Assembly: GCA_034359265.1 (NCBI GenBank)
Contig: CP136893.1
Coordinates: forward strand, 41,489,501-41,553,500
Length of the DNA: 64,000 nucleotides
Direction of reading: 5' to 3'
Source: Canna indica
Lineage: Eukaryota; Streptophyta; Magnoliopsida; Zingiberales; Cannaceae
The notes beneath the pieces are model-generated. The model worked only from the letters and a program-made list of their open reading frames with translations, ran no database searches and had not been told where the DNA came from. Positions 45,564 through 57,096 of the stretch are shown in pieces (the stretch's first letter is position 1; every line of letters starts with the position of its first letter). A program made the position numbers and the translations under genes.

Positions 45564-48500
45564 TCATGCTCATGCACACTTCCATGCTCACTCACACAAT
45601 CCAAGAAAGTTTAATTGAAGTTGCTATTCATGTGGTATATTTGGCCATATGGCTAGAGATTGTGCACTAAGGAGGAACCCGCATGCTAGATTCACTTGGG
45701 TTACTAAGATGACTAACACTCAAGGACCCAAGAAGATTTGGGTACCTAAAATGGTACCTTCTCTTTTTGTAGATGGAGAAGCATCCTCAAGCAAGTGAAG
45801 CACATGGATATTGGATAGTGGTTGCTCAAAACACATGACAGGTGATATCAATCTTTTCGCAACCCTATAAAGCAAAGATGGTGGACATGTGACATTTGGA
45901 GACAATGCCAAAGATAAGATTATTGGCATTGGTGATATAGGTATACTCCCCTACCCATGCATTAAAAATGTCTTACTAGTTGATGGGTTAAAGCATAATT
46001 TGATGAGCATATCTCAACTGTGTGACAATGGATATGTAATCATTTTTGAAGCATCTAAATGCATCATTAGAAGTGCACCATCTAATGACATTGTGTTTAT
46101 TGGAAATAGGCAAGAAAATATTTACACATTAGTTTTAATTGTTTTGCCTAATCCCCATGTTAGATGCTTGGTTGCCATGAAAAATGATTCTTGGTTGTGG
46201 CATAGAAGGCTAGGACATACTAGCATGTGCCTCATCCAAGAAATATCTAAGAAGGACTTAGTTAAAGGATTACCTAAGATAAAATTTGAAAAAGACAAAC
46301 TTTGAGATGCATGTCAACTAGGTAAACAAGTTAAGTCTTCATTTCATAGCATTAATCATGTAAGCACATCGAGAACACTTGAACTTGTGCAAATGAATCT
46401 TTTTGGTCCGTGTGATGTAGCTAGTCTAGGTGGAAAACTATATTGTTATGTGCTAGTTGATGATTTCTCGAGATTTACATGGGTTTTCTTTTTAGCTAAG
46501 AAAAATGAAACTTTTGACTTCTTCAAAAAATTTGCTAGGAGAGTTACAAATGAGAAAGGAATTTCAATTTTGAAAATAAGAAGTGATAATGGAGGAGAAT
46601 TTAATAATGAAAAGTTTTCTGAATTTTGTGATGAATTGGGTATTCAGCATACCTTTTCTTCCCCTAGGACCCATCAACAAAATGGGGTGGTTGAGAGGAA
46701 GAATAGAACCTTACAAGAGATGGCTAGGACCATGCTTTGTGAAAATAATTTGCCCAAGTACTTCTGGACCAAAGCCATAAATATCTCTTGTTATGTGCTT
46801 AATCGTGTTTTATTGAGACCTAAAATCAAGAAAACACCTTTTGAGCTTTGGAATGATAAAATCCCAACTGTGGGATGTTTTCATGTTTTTGGATGTAAAT
46901 GTTTTATCTTAAACACTAAGGAGCATTTAGGAAAATTTGATTCTAAATCCGGTGAATGTATTTTCCTAGGTTACTCCAATAATTTTAAGGCATATAGAGT
47001 ATATAATCGTAGAACTATGATTGTTGAAGAATCTATGCATGTTACATTTGATGAAACTAATGATTCTTCTAGAAATGTTAAGATTGTGAATATAGGTGAG
47101 GAACTTGAGGAACTCATATTTCATGACAAAGAGGTTGAGGATGAAAACAATGAGGAAACTCAACATGAAGAACCCCCATCCTCAACTCTACCTCAAGATG
47201 AAGACGAAGAAGAGGAAGCTCTACCACCTCTCCCCAAAGGGTATCGATTGATAAGGGATCATCCAATCGATCAAGTCATTGGAGAACCATCAACGGGAGT
47301 GGTAACATGCTCTAAACTTAAGAATATTTGTCAATATGTAGCGTTCATATCTCAAGTAGAGCCAAAAAACATTAAGGAAGAAATAGAAGATGAATTTTGG
47401 GTAATAGATATGCAAGAAGAATTTAATCAATTTGTTAGAAATGATGTATGGGACTTAGTACCTAGACTTAGCGGATAAACCGTGATTGGGACTAAATGGG
47501 TGTTTAGAAACAAGTTAGATAAAGGAGGTTTAGTCATTAGAAACGAAGCTAGGTGTTAGTGGCCCAAGGGTACAATCAAGAAGAATGAATAGATTATAAT
47601 GAAACTTATGCTCCTGTAGCTAGATTAGAGGCAATTCACATGCTTTTAGGTTATGCTAGTTTTAAAGGCTTTAAACTTTTTCAAATGGATGTTAAAAGTG
47701 TGTTTTTATATGGTTTTATAGATGAATAAGTTTATATTGAACAACCTCCCGAATTTGAAAGTTTTGAGTTTCCAAATCATGTTTTTAAACTTAAAAAGGC
47801 TTTATATGGCTTAAAACAAGCCCCAAGGGCTTGGTATGAAAGGCTTTCCACATTTTTGATAAATCAAGCCTTTAGCATTGGAAAAGCCAATGTCTCTCTG
47901 TTTATAAAACGTATTAAAAATGATATTTTACTCGTGCAAATTTATGTCGATGATATAATATTTGGTGCTACTAATGAATTTCTTTGTGAGTGGTTTGCAA
48001 AGTGCATGCAAGAAGAGTTTGAGATGAGAATGATGGGAGACCTTTCTTTCATGCTTCGTCTCCTAATCAAGCAAACCAACAATGGAATCTTCATAAATCA
48101 AGCTAAGTACACAAAGAAGCTCATCAAAAGGTTTGAGATGAATGAAGCCAAGATAGCTTCTACACCAATGAGCACATCCATCAAGCTTGACAAAGATGAA
48201 GATGGTGTCAAAGTAGATGAAAAACAATATCGAGGTATGATTGGTAGCATTCTCTATTTAACTGCAAGTAGACCCGATATCATATTTAGTGTCTGTGCAT
48301 GTGCTAGGTTTCAATCTTGTCCTAGAATGTCTCACTTGAGTGCGGTCAAATGCATATTGAGATATTTGAAGGGCACGGTTGACTTAGGATTATGGTATCT
48401 GTGTAATACATCTTTCGATTTAATTGGTTTTTCGGATGCCAATTTTGCCGGGTGTAAGGTAGATCGAAAAAGCACTAGTGGGTATTGTCAATTCCTACGG

Positions 48501-48895
48501 ATGAGTCTTATCTCTTGGTTTTCAAAGAAACAAAACTCGGTTGCACTTTCAACCACCGAAGTGGAATACATCGTTGCGGCTAGTTGTTGTCCACAAGTCC
48601 TTTGGATGAAACAAATCCTTCTAGATTATGGACTTAAGTATTCTTGTATACCTATACATTGTGATAACACTAGTCCAATCAACTTGACAAAAAATCATAT
48701 TTTACACTCTAGGACCAAGCGCATATTGATCTAAGGCACCATTTTCTTAAGGATAATGTTGCCAAGGGAAATATATCCGTGGAATTCGTATCCACCGACA
48801 AACAACTTACGGATATATTCACAAAACCCTTAGGTGAAGAAAGCTTTACAAACTTAAGAATGCAATTAGGAATTTATACTTTTCCTAGTGGTTAA
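45564..48895 (+). pseudogene. Copia gag end and pol of copy A2
   Basis: Resumes gag after the TCATG duplication, with a box CYSCGIFGHMARDC (about 45622-45663). Protease WILDSGCSKHM follows a TGA at 45796. The GAG-pre-integrase motif is followed by TGA at 46303 in place of the first zinc Cys. In the integrase core the first catalytic Asp is Asn (QMNLFGP, 46387), while RSDNGGEF and ERKNR are kept. RT begins before a TAA near 47476; a two-base insertion near 47553 and stops near 47588 and 47726 follow, then a clean stretch from 47856 with intact YVDDIIFGA, RNase H motifs (DANFAG, TTEVEYI, HCDN) and a frameshift near 48722. Ends at TAA 48893-48895. RT is better preserved here than in the nested copy; integrase is worse. 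Confidence 0.9.
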
Positions 48896-48915
48896 TATAT
48901 ATATATATATATATA
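48896..48915. repeat. (TA)10 microsatellite
   Basis: Directly after the pol stop codon of copy A2; absent from the nested copy at the same place. Confidence 0.9.
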
Positions 48916-49072
48916 TACATGTCTTTTGAAAAATTGCATTTCGTATGGTATCGTCACACTTATGTTTTGCCTTGTAATAGGGCTTTGCGACTTATTGATA
49001 TTTGCCTTCTCTAGACTTACATTAATAGGAAGGACTACAGTGGTAGAATATATTCGGTTTTATAGCTTTCTT

Positions 49073-49585
49073 GGTTGCGATAAGCACGCGAACTTCGCTC
49101 GGAGAATCGCAAAAATCGTCAAGAAAGGCTCGGATGCAGATTAAGTAGATTCCTTGTAATATATCCCTAGGATCTCATCCCAAGCCTATTTGTAAAGTTA
49201 TCCAAGTCAAAACTTGGTAACAAAACTCATGAAAAAGCGTGTAATAAAGCAAATGTAAAAATCAGCCTCAGCCCAGATTCGGTCGACCTAACAATGCCAA
49301 AAATTGGCAGTGGCTACTTTGGTCAACTGGTCGGTTGACCGAATAAGGCCAAAATCCTGCATTAGCTAATTCGATCGACCGATCGGTCGACCGGACAACA
49401 GAGGAGCTAAAATGCAATAAAGTTGGTCGACCATCCGGTAGACCGAACAGAGCGGAAAAAGGCCAGAACCCCAGCGGTCGCTGGGCGGTCAATCGGTCGG
49501 TCGACCGGCAAAAGACCGATCGGCGTCCAACGGGCGAAAAAATACCCATTGAAGAGCCGTTCTGTGGGAGGGGTTATAAATACCC
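49073..49585 (+). repeat. 3' LTR of copy A2, both ends missing
   Basis: The 3' noncoding region (48916-49072) jumps at about 49073 into LTR sequence GGTTGCGATAAGCACGCG, which lies about 75 bp inside a full family A LTR. The polypurine tract and LTR start are therefore deleted. Palindromic cluster about 49275-49530, TATA box 49575-49582. Ends at 49585, where the Gypsy element begins, so the R and U5 parts are absent. Confidence 0.85.
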
Positions 49586-52126
49586 TATAAGACCCAAAAA
49601 ATTTCCTAATATAAAAATCTATTTTGGTGCAGCGCACCAGACCGGGGGTTAGTTGGGTTGAGCCACGGAATCGCCTCGAGTAGAAGGTATAACTCAACCT
49701 ATAAAAGTATGGATTTTAAATTGGGTAAATGGTTATTTCCTTTTATGCATTAGATGCCTCATTAAAGTCGGATTCAACACGTGCATGCTGATAGAATCGG
49801 AGCTCGAATCGGACTCGGATCAAATCGAGTAGAGGCTAAGTCATAAGAGGGGAGGGGCAATTGATTCATTAGTGGATGAGGGAATATAAGCCCTCATCAT
49901 GAGCCGTGCGGCTCATCTTGAAGCCGCACACAACCCGAGCAAGAGGGAAAAGGGAGAGAGAGGAAGAGAGGGGAGATCTTGTCGGCGCCGAGTTCGCGTC
50001 GACGCTCGAGGAATCGGAACTCATCTTCATCGAGGCTTCCTCGTAATCCGATTAATGTGAGTGGTCGATCCTAGTTTAGTAGGGTAGGCGGGAGGCCGAC
50101 CCTTAGAAATGTGAATCGTGGGTTTTTCTCTCGTCAGATCTTGTGGATCTAAGGTTTCTCGATGTTGTGGTTTTCTCTTGCATGTTGTAATCGTGCGATG
50201 AATATTTCCGCATTGTTTTTTCTTAAATCTAGGGGCAGACTAATTGAGGGAAAAGGGGAAAGGTCATGCCAAAATTTATCCCCAATTCCCTCGATTGGTC
50301 TGAACCCGTCTAGATCGTTTAAATTTAATGTATGTAGACTTGTGATTCAATCGATGTAATAGTTGATCAAGACCCCTTCTCCCTAGAGCCTTGAGTGTTC
50401 GGCCGAACAAGGGGAACCTTGTTTAAGGCTTGGCCGAGCAATAAGGGGGAGGGAATTTGATCTAGGATTCATCCATGGCAGTTCATAAGTTTAAATGCTA
50501 GAGTTTGTGATCAAACAAAAAGGATCAACCACCTTCTCCTACCCTTGTAGGCTTGGCCGAATAAGGCATGCCTTGCTCAAGGTTCGGCCAAGCCGAGTAG
50601 GGGGAAAGGTGATCGGAGGGGATTAACTTTCATACTTAAAAACATTTGGAAACATTAGAAAATGAGGGTCACCTCGATCGACAAGTAGAATTGAGATGAG
50701 AAATAGGAAAGACACAAATTAAGGAAAACCACCACCCTATTGCATGTATGTATACCTACACTTAGCGACATTAAAAGGTAGTAATTACTTTCAAGATTTT
50801 TCCTTATCAATTGCTATTTCTAGTACAGAATTGCCATGATAGCTCTAATGTTACCTTGCTGAATTTTTTTGATTAAATGCAGAATTTACTTACTTACTTG
50901 TTGTATTCTTCTGGTTATTCATGGTAACAGTGGTAGATTAACTTTCCTATCACTTGAGGGTTGTGAGTTGTGACCCATCCATAGTTAGACATTCTACACT
51001 TATGACATGTAGCACACGCTAGTATAATGTAGCAAATGGCACTAGACGACTAGTACGAAGCTTTAAGTACTTGTTAATTATGAAAACTCAAATGTAGGTG
51101 AACTGGAAGGATTTCTCATGGGATAATTAGAGCGTAATAGTGTACAGATGGTAAGGCCCGGGATAAAGGGCCGAGCACGGGTGGACACCTGGGATTTTAT
51201 ATAAGGAAACTCTCGACACTTGCTTGTGTGATGTGATTGTGATGGTCTGCCAAGATGCATGAGTAGTCGGAATGACGAATACTTGACTCAGCCAGCGATT
51301 GGGTCTTGAGATTTCACCAGCGGACCCGCTAGGTGTCAGACCCCAGTTGGGTGGGACTAGCTATCCCTACCCCAGTCGTTGTCCGGAGACTAGCAGACCA
51401 TCCTAGTCGACGGCCCGGAGACTTCTTGATTTCACTTTTCTGCTGTGTGGCCCGAACGGCCATTAATTTACTACCTTGTATGGTAGGGCGGGTTATAGCT
51501 AAATCTCTAAATCATGAGTAGGCCCTAAGGGCCGGATGCCAAGTGCCTTAATTAGGCCGTTATGGCAGATTTCATGAACGTATGGTCCATGCAGGACGAC
51601 CCTTGGGGTCGGTTGTCATATCAGAAGTTAATTATATCCTTGATTTTATATTATGTTGCCTTATGTATTTATGCCTGCTAATTGGGGATTATGTGGAGGT
51701 TCGGAAGAACCGCTCACTGAGTCCCATGTGGACTCACTGTTTATTTTATTATTTTACAGAGCCCGATCAGTGAATTGAGGATTAGAGTCATGGTGCAGCT
51801 AGAGAGCAGGCAGTGGCGTCGATCTCGTAGCGGCGTCCGATAGTCATAGTCTAGATGTTTAGATTTGTTCTTTTTTTTCTCTACACTATGAGTTGTTGGT
51901 TTTCAAAGCATGTATTCAACTTGAACTCAAGTTGTTTCATTTGTGTTTGATGTTAGCGACTTCCTTTTTACAAAAAAAATTGTGAACTTTTCTGAGATTT
52001 CAAATAAAGCTGCATTGTTATTTTCTATTTATGTGTTCTGGTTTCTCATTATTTAGTGTAGGTAGTTGGCTTCAGGGTAGGACATAAACCCTGGCCGGTC
52101 ACACAACCCTGAGTTGGGGTGTGACA
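49586..52126 (+). repeat. 5' LTR of Gypsy family C (2541 bp)
   Basis: Starts TATAAGACCC (the 3' copy starts TGTAAGACCA) and ends GGTGTGACA. It contains GTGCAGCGCACC, GAGCCGTGCGGCTC and Gly/Arg-like GCCGAGC direct repeats, with no long reading frame. The 3' LTR matches it from its start to about 51405. Confidence 0.93.
51718..51736. other. Small stem-loop in family C LTR
   Basis: TGAGTCC-CATGT-GGACTCA: a perfect 7-bp stem with a 5-base loop, followed by a T-rich stretch. The same 19 bases are kept at 62922-62940 in the otherwise diverged C2 LTR. Confidence 0.7.
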
Positions 52127-52130
52127 AAGT

Positions 52131-52142
52131 TGGTATCAGAGC
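52131..52142 (+). other. Primer-binding site, tRNA-iMet
   Basis: Exact TGGTATCAGAGC four bases after the LTR end of family C. Confidence 0.92.
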
Positions 52143-52473
52143 TTTTGGTTAGGTCTTGACTATGACTAGGAGTTGGGTACCGTATGAGACATATGTTAGC
52201 GTGTCGACATACGGTATTGTTATGCTACGAGATCTGGCAACCACGACTGCACTCAACGCACCATGCGGTTAGTAAATTTTAAAAGCTTTTGTTAAAAAAA
52301 AAATTATGTGAAAGAAAATTGTTCTTTTCTATGATAGTATAATAAAGGCTCCTAATGCTGCACTGAGCGGCAGCGACAGTAACTCGATAGAACGTCTAGG
52401 CCGGGGGTGAGGTCGAGGCCAGGCCTGGGGCAAAGACAGGGAGCAGTTCGAGGGTCAGGGGTAAGAGTCTACA

Positions 52474-53530
52474 GTGGCTCGATTGCAGGCTCAGGTAGCT
52501 CAGCTAATGGAGGCGCTCCTTAGGGAGCAAGAACTGAGGCAACAGATGCAGCAGCAGCAGCCGCCGCCGCAACCAGTACCGGTAGTTCCAGCGGTACCGG
52601 AGGTGGTCGAGGCTAAAACACCAGTGGTTAGGGCTCCGGGAGCCCCAACCTATGCAAACTTTGTCACACTGAAGCCACCAGAATTCATCGGAACAAATCG
52701 GCAAGTGGAAGTGACTGAGTTTCTGGGGGATTGTTATGAACTATGCATAGAACTGGGGTGCTCATCGGAGGCAGTGGCTCGTATGGTCGGACTTCAGATG
52801 AGGGGACCGGCAAAGGTCTGGCCACATAGTTGGAAGGCTCGCAGGGCAGCAGGCGTGCCACCTCCCACTTGGGAGGAATTCAGGGCGGCTGTGGAGGAGC
52901 AGTACTTACCAATGAGTGTTCGCGACAAGCAAGCCCGAGACTTTGAGATATTGTGTCAGGCTGGAGGCATGCCGGTGTCAGAATATGAGATAGAGTTCAA
53001 CCATCTTTCCAAATATCATCTGACCCTAGTGGCATCTGAGACCGCCAGGGTCAAGAGGTTCGTTGGAGGCCCGAGGCCTCATATCGGCAGGCACATCCAC
53101 TATACTGAGGATTCCACTCTTGCCCAGGTAGTGGATGAAGCCCTTTGGAATGAAGCCTTAGTGTCGTTCGAAAGGAATGATGGGTTGGCCAAGAAGAAAT
53201 TTCGGCCGCAACGATCTGGTGGTCGACCATGGCATTCAGAGGGGGCAGTGACCGCTGCAGACCACCAGCAGAGCCGAGGACATAATGGTAACCGGGGCCG
53301 TGGGGGCCCAGGATCTGGATCAGTGAGGCCGGTAGTGTCAGGAGGTGTTTGTCAGAGAGCTGAGGTACCGCAATGTGGCTGCTGCTGTCGGAGGCACTGG
53401 GGCCTGCCTTGGCCGCACAGATGCTTGTTATAGGTGCGATCGAGTCGGGCACTTCGAGAAGGACTGTTCGGAGAGAGTTGGCCAGAAGTTCGAGGAGTCT
53501 AAGGGAAAGGCGCCTATGTCAGTGGGGTCA
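52474..53530 (+). pseudogene. Gypsy gag with zinc knuckle
   Basis: MARLQAQVAQLMEALLREQ, a coiled coil and Gln/Pro stretch, then the retrotransposon gag domain (about 52640-53120, with PPTWEEFRAAVEEQY). A frameshift near 53340 moves to the frame with the zinc knuckle CYRCDRVGHFEKDC (53426-53467). An upstream part of gag (about 52330-52470) may be coding but has no clear start. When intact it forms the particle core and binds RNA. Confidence 0.88.
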
Positions 53531-54067
53531 GTGGCTAAGATAGGTCAGATGCAGAACAAGGGGCCGCAGGCTAGTCATTCAGAGAGATCGTCTGCTAGGG
53601 TATTTGCTATGAACCGTGATGGGCCAGAGGTATCTAAGGCAGTGGTAACAGGTACTATTTTAGTATGTTCATCTATTGCATATGTTCTGTTTGGTCCGGG
53701 TGCCACGCACTCATTTGTATCTGTCAAATTTGCTGCTGAGTTACCTATGGCACCTTCCTTGCTCGATAGGCCATTTCTAGTATCAACACCTACGGGCGAG
53801 GCAATCTTAGCCAAATCAATTTTTCAAGGCTGCGAAGTACTCATTTGCGACCATGCATTGAGGGCAGATCTAACACTCCTGCCCACGCTTGAACTCGATG
53901 TCATTCTCGGCATGGATTGGCTGGTAGAGCACTTTGCATTGCTATATTGTAGGGCTAAGACAATCATGTTTAGCAAGCCCGGGTTACCGCAGTTCACCTT
54001 CCAAGGAGAGGGAAGAAGTAAGCCGATTGGGGTCATCTCAACCCTTAAGGCTCGTAAACTACTTTAG
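53531..54067 (+). pseudogene. Gypsy aspartic protease, catalytic Asp lost
   Basis: In frame with the zinc knuckle. It carries FGPGATHSFVS where the family has F-Asp-Ser-Gly-ATHSF, so the catalytic Asp is absent. LDVILGMDWL lies about 70 residues later, as expected for the RVP_2 fold. It ends at TAG 54065-54067, and a frameshift separates it from RT. Confidence 0.88.
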
Positions 54068-54099
54068 GGGGCTGCTAGTCCTTTCTGGCCTTCGTATCT

Positions 54100-55430
54100 G
54101 TGGTAGAGGAAAAGGGAGATGCGGCAGGTGATATCAGTGGTACTCAGGTAGTTTGCGAGTTCCCCGATGTATTTCCTGAGCTGCCAGGATTGCTGCCTAG
54201 GAGGGAAGTGAATTTCTACATTGATTTGCAGCCCGGGGTAAAACCAATCTCCATCCCACCCTATAGGATGGCACCGGCCAAACTTATGGAGCTAAAAGTG
54301 CAACTTCAAGAGATGCTGGATCTGGGCTTCATTCGGCCGAGTGTCTCACCGTGGGGTGCCCCGGTACTCTTCATGAAGAAGAAGGATGGGTCGATGTGCA
54401 TGTGCATCGACTATAGGCAGCTGAGCAAAGTGACAGTCAAGAATCGTTACCCACTACCGAGGATAGATGATTTGTTTGACCAACTGCAGGGGGCACGATG
54501 GTTTTTGAAGATAGACTTATGGTCCGGATACCATCAGCTGAGAATCCAGGACTGCGATGTGCCTAAGACTGCCTTCAGGACTCGCTTTGGCCACTACGAG
54601 TTCCTAGTGATGTCTTTTGGTCTAACCAATGCACCTGCTGCTTTCATAGACCTGATAAATAGGGTATTCAAGGAGTACCTGGACAGTTTTATGATCGTCT
54701 TCATTGACGACATCTTGGTATACTCCAAGAGTGAGGAGGAGCACTCCGAGCACTTGAGGATGGTCCTGGAAACCCTCATAGAGCACCGATTGTTTGCTAA
54801 ATTCTCCAAGTGTGAATTCTGGTTAGAAAGTGTAAGGTTCCTGGGTCATGTGGTGTCCAAGGAAGGGATAAGAGTAGACCCTGCAAAGGTGGAGGCGGTG
54901 TAGAACTGGAGGCGGCCAACCAGCATGACTGAGATCCACAATTTTCTTGGTCTAGTCGAGTACTACCGAAAGTTTGTAGAGAACTTCTCCAAGATTGCAG
55001 CCCCTTTGACTCGATTGGCTCATAAAAATGTCAAATTCGTTTGGGATGACCAGTGCGAGGCGAGCTTTCAGAGGCTCAAGGAATGCTTGATGTCGGCACC
55101 CGTGTTGGTCGTACCTTCTAGCTCAGGAGGGTTTGTAGTCTATTGTGATGCCTCTCGGGTTGGCCTATGCTGCGTTATGATGTAGTTTGGCAGGGTCATA
55201 GCCTATGCGTCCCGCCAGCTAAAATTTCATGAAAAGAACTACCCGACACATGACTTAGAGTTAGCGGCGATGATTTTTGCACTGAAGCTCTGGCGACACT
55301 ATCTGTACGGGGAGACTTGTGAGATTTATACGGCTCACAAGAGTCTCTAGTACTTGCTTACCCAAAAGGAGCTGAACCTCAGGCAGAGGAGGTGGCTGGA
55401 GCTCCTAAAGGATTATGACTGCACATTATG
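54100..55430 (+). pseudogene. Gypsy reverse transcriptase and RNase H
   Basis: RT core with [45 protein letters not shown] and intact active site FIDDILVYS (54698-54724). TAG at 54901. The connection and RNase H follow from 54925 with NFLGLVEYYRKFV, VYCDASRVG and [23 protein letters not shown] at 55183 and near 55348, then a frameshift near 55425. When intact it copies element RNA into DNA and removes the template. Confidence 0.92.
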
Positions 55431-57085
55431 TATCATCCGGGGAAAGCCAATGTGGTAGCAAATGCTCTAAGCAGAAAATCCGTAAGTATTTTGGCTCATT
55501 TGGAAATCAAGCGGAGGCCTCTAGCTCAAGAGCTGGCGCTGTGCCTAGATGGGGGTACAACCTTGACAGTGTTAGCTTCAGGTGCCTTGGTGGCACACCT
55601 GCGGGTACAATCCACACTGGTGGGTATGTTGCATGCCGCGCAGGGAGAGGACGCCTTTTATGCGCTGACAAATGACTTAATACAGAGAGATGATGCAGAG
55701 AATGGATACATGTTGAACTCAGAGGGTGTGCCGAGGTTCAAAGATCGAATGGTGGTGCCGGATATGGCAGAGGTGCACAGACAAGTCCTGGAGTGGGGTC
55801 ATCGTTCCACTTATACGATGCATCCGGGGGCCACCAAAATATACCAAGATTTAAGGCAACATTACTGGTGGAAGGGCATGAAAAGAGAGGTAGCAGAGTT
55901 TGTATCCAAATGTCTGGTCTGCCAGCAAGTGAAGACCGAACACCTGAAACCCGCAGGGCTTCTACAGAATCTCGAAGTGACCGACTGGAAGTGGGAGAAA
56001 ATCACCATGGACCTGGTGATTGGGTTGCCTAACTCAAAAGGTGGCTTTGACTCCATTTGGGTGGTAGTGGACCGGTTAACCAAGACTGCGCACTTCATTC
56101 CAGTGAGGACGACCCTTTATGTTGAGCAGTACGCTCGTCTGTTTCTAGACAGGATTGTGGCTTACCATGGTGCCCCAGTGATGATCATATCAGATCGAGG
56201 TACCCAGTTCACAGCCCCGTTTTGGCAGTCTTTCCAAGAAGCCTTGGGCACTCAAGTGCATTTCAGCACGACTTTCCATCTGCAAACAGACGGACAGTCT
56301 GAGAGAACCATCCAAACCCTGGAAGACATGTTGAGGGCCTGCGTTCTGGACCTAGCAGGCGGTTGGGAGAAACACATACCGTTGATGGAGTTCCCCTACA
56401 ACAACAACTATCACAGTAGCATTGGCATGGCTCCCTTCGAGGCATTATACGAGCGGCGATGTAGGTCTCCTGTAGGCTAGTTTGAGATAGGAGTGACTCT
56501 CCTGGTTGGTCCGAACTTGGTTGAGGAGGCTGTGAAGAAGTACAACTGATAAAGGAAAGGTTGTTGGTGGCTCAGAGTCGCCAGAAAATGTATGCCGATA
56601 AGAAAGCCAGAGAGTTGGAGTTTGCTGAGGGCGACTTGGTATTCCTAAAAGTTTCTCCTTTGAAAGGGGTTTTCCAATTTGAGAAGAAAGTAAAGTTGAG
56701 CCCTAGGTTCATTGGGCCTTTCCCCATTCTCAAGCGAAGAGGCGCGGTGGCTTATGAACTGGCTTTGCCTCCTAGTCTGAGCAGAGTTCACCCAGTTTTC
56801 CATGTGTCAATGATCCGGAGGTATGTGAGGGATGAGTCCCATGTGATCGAGCCGACTGCGGTTGAGGTGGACACGACGATTTCATATGAGGAGAGGCCAG
56901 TGGAGATACTTGACCGACAGATTAGGAAGCTGAGATCCAAGGAGATTCCCTTGGTAAAAGTTCGGTGGCAGCACCAATCCAGGCAAGAGCCCACTTGGGA
57001 GGTAGTGCGAGATATGAGGGAGCACTACCCATCCTTATTCGAAGTCCTTGTAACCCAACTAAATTCGAGGACGAATTTCCCTTAA
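55428..57085 (+). pseudogene. Gypsy integrase with C-terminal chromodomain
   Basis: [15 protein letters not shown], then the zinc-binding domain (HPGATKIYQDLRQHYWWKG ... CLVCQQVK, about 55818-55935). The catalytic core has MDLVIGLP, ISDRGTQF and TDGQSERTIQTLEDMLRA, the D, D and E positions. TAG near 56478 and a frameshift near 56550; the last part (56561-57085) has the GPF region (RFIGPFPIL), [16 protein letters not shown], and a chromodomain-like end (about 56880-57045, [19 protein letters not shown] ... [10 protein letters not shown]). This tail is diagnostic of Tekay/Del chromoviruses; chromodomains direct insertion into heterochromatin. Confidence 0.92.
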
Positions 57086-57096
57086 GGGGGGAAGGT

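Larger units (their letters stand above)
27980..49585 (+). mobile_element. SIRE-type Copia retrotransposon (copy A2, host of later insertions)
   Basis: 5' LTR from 27980 (TGTTGGCCCAAGG) to 33295, split by a MULE. Primer-binding site 33298, gag 33353-34769, then an inserted family A element (34770-45563, TCATG duplication), then the rest of gag and pol (45569-48895), and a 3' LTR that lacks both ends (about 49073-49585). It lies in the reversed family B fragment; no target duplication can be checked because the right end was lost before the Gypsy element at 49586. Confidence 0.85.
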
